A stretch of DNA of 64,000 bases. It comes from Arthrobacter sp. S41. Its GTDB lineage: Bacteria; Actinomycetota; Actinomycetes; Actinomycetales; Micrococcaceae. The stretch lies in NCBI RefSeq assembly GCF_004320535.1, contig NZ_SIHY01000002.1:372001-436000 (forward strand), in the 5' to 3' direction. Below are positions 60,985 to 64,000 of the stretch, one piece after another (position 1 is the first letter of the stretch; every line of letters begins with the position of its first letter). The notes under the pieces were generated by a model, which was not told where the DNA came from, did no database searches, and worked only from the letters and a program-made list of their open reading frames with translations. Both the position numbers and the translations under genes were made by a program.

Positions 60985-61179
60985 CTACCGGCGGTTGGAC
61001 TCGGCAACCATCGCGCCGGCATGGAGCACGGCTCCGGACACCACCAGCAGCCCGCCTCCAGCCGGTTCTCCGAGCACGAAAACGATTAGGCCGATTACTA
61101 CCAACGTCCATCCGATAACCATTGTCGAGGTGGAACCTGCTGAGACCTTCCGGCCATTGCGCTCTGAAGTTTGAGTCAT
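60985..61179 (-). CDS. small hypothetical membrane protein (two TM)
   Basis: 64 aa. Two hydrophobic segments, MVIGWTLVVIGLIVFVLG and GGGLLVVSGAVLHAGAMV, are separated by an EPAG turn, preceded by a Ser/Arg-rich N-terminus. AGGGT just upstream of ATG 61179 is a weak ribosome binding site. The composition is consistent with a real small membrane protein, but it has no recognised family. It lies alone between uncertain sequence and a divergent dehydrogenase gene. Confidence 0.5.
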   Translation of the reverse strand: MTQTSERNGRKVSAGSTSTMVIGWTLVVIGLIVFVLGEPAGGGLLVVSGAVLHAGAMVAESNRR

Positions 61180-61296
61180 ACCCTGATTCTATCCACTGGA
61201 TCATTTCCACGCAGACCAATACGCTCGGCGCTCGACGATTGAGTGCACTTCTGACGCCGGACTTGTCCAGCTACAGACAGAACAGACACAATAGCC

Positions 61297-62244
61297 ATGT
61301 ACCCACCGATGATTGGAATTTCCTTGATCCTTCGTGTTCTCGTCCCCTGGCAGGATCTCGTCGACGAGTTGACGCTTCCCGGCATAGAACCGATCCTGTG
61401 GCACATCGACGATGATCCGCACGATGCGCCTGAAGCCGACGTCCTGGTCACCGAACGTCCGAGCAACCCTCGTCTACGTTCAAGAGTCTCTCGCATCAAG
61501 GGACTGAAGCATGTCCACCTGCTTTCCATCGGATACGAGTGGGTTCTGGAGCATCTTCCGAAACAAGTGTCATTAACAAATTCCAAGGGTGCCGTGGAAG
61601 ACGCCACCGCCGAACACTGCCTTGCTTTGGTTCTGGCATCTCTGCGCCAGCTGCCGCGAGTCGGCCAGCAGCAGCGCGAGCGCCAGTGGACCAGAACATG
61701 GACCAGCTCGCTGCACGGGTCTAAGGTGGTGCTCCTTGGTGCTGGTGGAGTGGGCAGCGAAATCCGCTCGCGGTTGCTGCCCTTCAAACCTGCCGAGCTA
61801 ACTTCTATTGCGCGCGCCGAACGAGTCCATGAGCAGGGCTACCCCGTTCATTCCTTCAATCGACTCTGGGCTATTCTTCCTACCGCCGATGTGGTGATTG
61901 TTGCCCTGCCACAGACCCCGGAAACCAAGCAACTTATCGATGCCGAATTCCTCTCGGCAATGAAAAACGGCTCGCTACTGGTCAATGTGGGACGCGGGCC
62001 CCTCATCGACACCGAAGCGCTGGTGCAGGAACTGCAATCCGGCAGGCTGCATGCGGCCTTGGATGTCACCGACCCCGAGCCGCTGCCGGCACATCATGCA
62101 CTGTGGAGCGCACCGAATTGCATCATCACCCCTCACATGGCCGGAGACACCGACCAGTTCATTGCTCTGGTCAGCGAACTGGCAGTAAATCAGGTCATTG
62201 CCTTTGCGCACGGTGAAAAACTCGCCAACCGAATCATCAATTGA
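61297..62244 (+). CDS. D-isomer-specific 2-hydroxyacid dehydrogenase family protein
   Basis: 315 aa. The NAD(P)-binding motif VVLLGAGGVGSEI (about 144-156) is canonical. The catalytic Arg (NVGRGPLID, about 231), Glu (VTDPEPLPAHHALW) and His (CIITPHMAGDT) triad is conserved. The N-terminal catalytic half is shorter in conserved motifs than in classical SerA or LdhA members. The substrate is unknown. ATG 61297 or 61309 are both possible. It precedes the dGTPase-like gene by about 40 bp on the same strand. Confidence 0.85.
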   Translation: MYPPMIGISLILRVLVPWQDLVDELTLPGIEPILWHIDDDPHDAPEADVLVTERPSNPRLRSRVSRIKGLKHVHLLSIGYEWVLEHLPKQVSLTNSKGAVEDATAEHCLALVLASLRQLPRVGQQQRERQWTRTWTSSLHGSKVVLLGAGGVGSEIRSRLLPFKPAELTSIARAERVHEQGYPVHSFNRLWAILPTADVVIVALPQTPETKQLIDAEFLSAMKNGSLLVNVGRGPLIDTEALVQELQSGRLHAALDVTDPEPLPAHHALWSAPNCIITPHMAGDTDQFIALVSELAVNQVIAFAHGEKLANRIIN

Positions 62245-62284
62245 CTCGGCGTTGAGCAGCCGATCCCCTAGGCTGGTTCCTACG

Positions 62285-63817
62285 ATGGATACCAGAGTTA
62301 AAACGCATCAGACCGGCGGACGAGTCCGCGACATCGCCGAGCAGGATCATGCTGGTGAGGATGAGTTCCGCGTTGATGTAGAACGCATCCGCTTCTCTCC
62401 GTATTTTTCACGTCTCTCATCGGTGACGCAGGTGATTCCGCAGGGTGGTTCGGGAACCCTGGTGCATAACCGTTTGACGCATTCGCTCAAAGTCTCAGCA
62501 GTGGCTCGCTCCATCGCGATCAACCTCAGATCAACAGATGAATCAACTAGGAGACTAATCTCCGATTTGGGCGGTTGTGACCCTGTAGTTGTACAGGCGG
62601 CGGCCGCAGCACACGACCTAGGCCACCCGCCTTTTGGTCATCTTGGCGAGCAAGAACTCGATCGGGTCGCCCGTAATATGTTGGGCCTGCCGGACGGTTT
62701 TGAGGGCAATGCTCAGAGCTTTCGCATCCTTACCGCTTTAGACAGTTGCGGAGCCACTCCACGCGGAATGAACCTCACGCGAGCAGTTCGGGCAGCGGTT
62801 TTGAAGTACCCATGGACGCGCAATGAATGGCGAAGCAAGGGACCAATTTCCCCAGAGCTACTGCCCCGCGGCATCGGCACAGACCCCTCTGCTGGGGCGA
62901 TGAAATACTCTGCCTACGATATCGAAGCCGCAGAGATGGCCGATGTACTTTCGGTATTTCCTGGAATAGCCCAATATCAGCAGACCTTGGAATGCTCGGT
63001 AATGGATATTGCTGACGACATCGCTTACGCGGTCCATGACCTTGATGATTTCTACCGCGCCGGAATCTTGCAGTACACGAGCGTCTCGGCCGAATTACGT
63101 GCGTGGCTTGATCATTCAGCTCAACTTAAAACACTGAAGACGGCAGAGTTGGATCAGCGCCAGCCAGGGCATGCATTGGAACTAACTTGGCGTCGCCTTG
63201 TGGCGAAGGACCCATGGATCGCCAATCCTGATGCATTCCGTGATTCCGTGCGACGAGTGGACCATGACTTGGTTGATGGACTTCTAGCCGTTCCTTACGA
63301 CGGAGGGCTGCAGGCCGATCGTGCAGTGACCGCATTTACGCGCCGCTGGATCGACAGGCTCCAGGCATCGGTGACGGTTGATCGGACACCTATTGTTCGT
63401 AGCGGCCATATTCGCCTGAGCGAGGAGGCCTGGCATGACGTTGTTGTCCTCAAGTTTGTACATTCACGTTTCGTCCTAGACCGTTCCGACTTGGCCGTGT
63501 ATCAGCGCGGTCAGACTAGGATCATCCGCTCGTTGGCAGAAGGATTTAATACCTGGCTCAATGATCCAGATGACGCCGGCCGCGCACCGCGACGGCTTTT
63601 AGATTCGGTAGAAGCAACCACCGAGGAATACCGTCATCTTCGAGAGACCAACCCTGAACTGTTCTCTCAGGCTGGGCCGAACGAAATTCAACGGTTGGGT
63701 CAGGCACGAGCCATCGTCGATTACATTGCTTCATTCACCGATACACAAGCAGTCTCGTTGAACTCACTACTCACGGGAACCTCTGACAGTCTTTGGGAAG
63801 CAGGCCGAGGGCTGTAA
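62285..63817 (+). CDS. dgt: dGTPase-like HD domain deoxynucleotide triphosphohydrolase
   Basis: 510 aa HD-domain phosphohydrolase. The N-terminus (VRDIAEQDHAGEDEFRVDVERIRFSPYFSRLSSVTQVI) is the Dgt entry, and the metal-site histidines are in HNRLTHSLKV, AAAAHDLGHPPFGHLGE and MDIADDIAYAVHDLDDF. Family members cleave dGTP (or other dNTPs) to the deoxynucleoside plus triphosphate. ATG 62285 is chosen because it fits the family; the frame is open from 62198. Roles in dNTP balance or antiphage defence are known for the family and cannot be told apart here. Confidence 0.9.
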   Translation: MDTRVKTHQTGGRVRDIAEQDHAGEDEFRVDVERIRFSPYFSRLSSVTQVIPQGGSGTLVHNRLTHSLKVSAVARSIAINLRSTDESTRRLISDLGGCDPVVVQAAAAAHDLGHPPFGHLGEQELDRVARNMLGLPDGFEGNAQSFRILTALDSCGATPRGMNLTRAVRAAVLKYPWTRNEWRSKGPISPELLPRGIGTDPSAGAMKYSAYDIEAAEMADVLSVFPGIAQYQQTLECSVMDIADDIAYAVHDLDDFYRAGILQYTSVSAELRAWLDHSAQLKTLKTAELDQRQPGHALELTWRRLVAKDPWIANPDAFRDSVRRVDHDLVDGLLAVPYDGGLQADRAVTAFTRRWIDRLQASVTVDRTPIVRSGHIRLSEEAWHDVVVLKFVHSRFVLDRSDLAVYQRGQTRIIRSLAEGFNTWLNDPDDAGRAPRRLLDSVEATTEEYRHLRETNPELFSQAGPNEIQRLGQARAIVDYIASFTDTQAVSLNSLLTGTSDSLWEAGRGL

Positions 63818-63847
63818 CCGCTGTTGGCGGTTCGGCCCAATCCCGAG

Positions 63848-64000
63848 CTACACGGCTAGTGCTAGTTCGGAGAGTTCCTCAGCAACAATCTTCTGCATCA
63901 AGGAATAGGTCTGCTCGGGATTAATTCCTGCGTTGAAGTGTCGTGCCATGAGTACAGCCATCCGGTCAGCGGCTTCATTAAAGCAATTGCCGTTGTGCCC
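63848..64000 (-). CDS. 3' end of an RNase H-like gene (partial, runs off the right edge)
   Basis: On the minus strand 50 codons end in TAG at 63848-63850. The protein end begins GHNGNCFNEAADRMA, matching the C-terminal RNase H motif (GHxGNxxNExAD), with the catalytic or metal-binding His and Asp, followed by a helix RHFNAGINPEQTYSLMQKIVAEELSELALAV. The start lies outside the window. This is a ribonuclease HI or a related reverse-transcriptase-like RNase H domain. Confidence 0.75.
   Translation of the reverse strand, partial: GHNGNCFNEAADRMAVLMARHFNAGINPEQTYSLMQKIVAEELSELALAV

Noticed and set aside
60703-61089. 128-codon plus-strand frame
   Set aside because: Its amino-acid composition looks random, it overlaps a better small membrane-protein frame on the minus strand and it has no ribosome binding site.

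Overview
The window reads as a chromosomal segment of a high-GC Gram-positive actinobacterium, most likely a Micrococcaceae member (Arthrobacter/Glutamicibacter-like). Pointers are the order eno-ftsB-DUF501-ppx, an actinobacterial-type SDH (sdhCDAB), a DUF222/HNH protein, a sulfolipid-addressing (GAP) family protein, GTG and TTG starts and an LAxTG-type surface protein. I saw no insertion sequence, prophage, CRISPR array or rRNA. The assignment rests on gene content and recognised protein families only.

Layout. 1-4.3 kb: greA, convergent with an AI-2E transporter-ilvA pair, then a Bax-inhibitor-like membrane protein. 4.6-13.9 kb, all minus strand: tRNA-Leu(TAA), type II NADH dehydrogenase, a membrane-anchored subtilisin-like protease downstream of eno-ftsB-DUF501-ppx, mazG and adenosine deaminase. 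14-22 kb: a nucleoside uptake and salvage locus (BMP lipoprotein, two-domain ABC ATPase, two permeases, cytidine deaminase, pyrimidine-nucleoside phosphorylase), with dedA and add downstream. 22-29 kb: an M20 amidohydrolase and a choline-to-glycine-betaine operon (BCCT transporter, aldehyde dehydrogenase, GMC oxidoreductase). 29-38 kb: manC, sdhCDAB, a catalase, and exoA-trpS-2H phosphoesterase. 38-46.7 kb: membrane proteins, two NarL-type two-component systems (the second with a frameshifted regulator), and a LysR/MFS divergent pair. 46.8-50.3 kb: folD under a ZTP riboswitch, a flavoprotein, purU and a gamma-carbonic anhydrase. 50.3-58.7 kb: an HNH protein and a methionine region. 58.7-64 kb: an acidic LAxTG surface protein, small hypothetical membrane proteins, a 2-hydroxyacid dehydrogenase, a dGTPase-like HD protein and the 3' end of an RNase H-like gene.

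The most interesting part is 52-58.7 kb. Two overlapping Cys/Met-metabolism PLP genes (metY-like, metB-like) sit behind a SAM riboswitch whose downstream hairpin can hide the metY ribosome binding site. Next to it a LysR-type gene diverges from mesX (DUF1852), mesD (a MetE-catalytic-domain-only core methionine synthase) and a flavin reductase. MesD with DUF1852 is an oxygen-dependent methionine synthase that needs neither methyl-folate nor cobalamin; its methyl donor is, to my knowledge, unsettled. The flavin reductase, overlapping mesD by 14 bp, is a plausible third component.

Starts were chosen from ribosome binding sites, family N-termini and neighbouring gene ends. Where these disagree the entry says so. 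Promoters are mostly not called, because no convincing -35/-10 pairs stood out.
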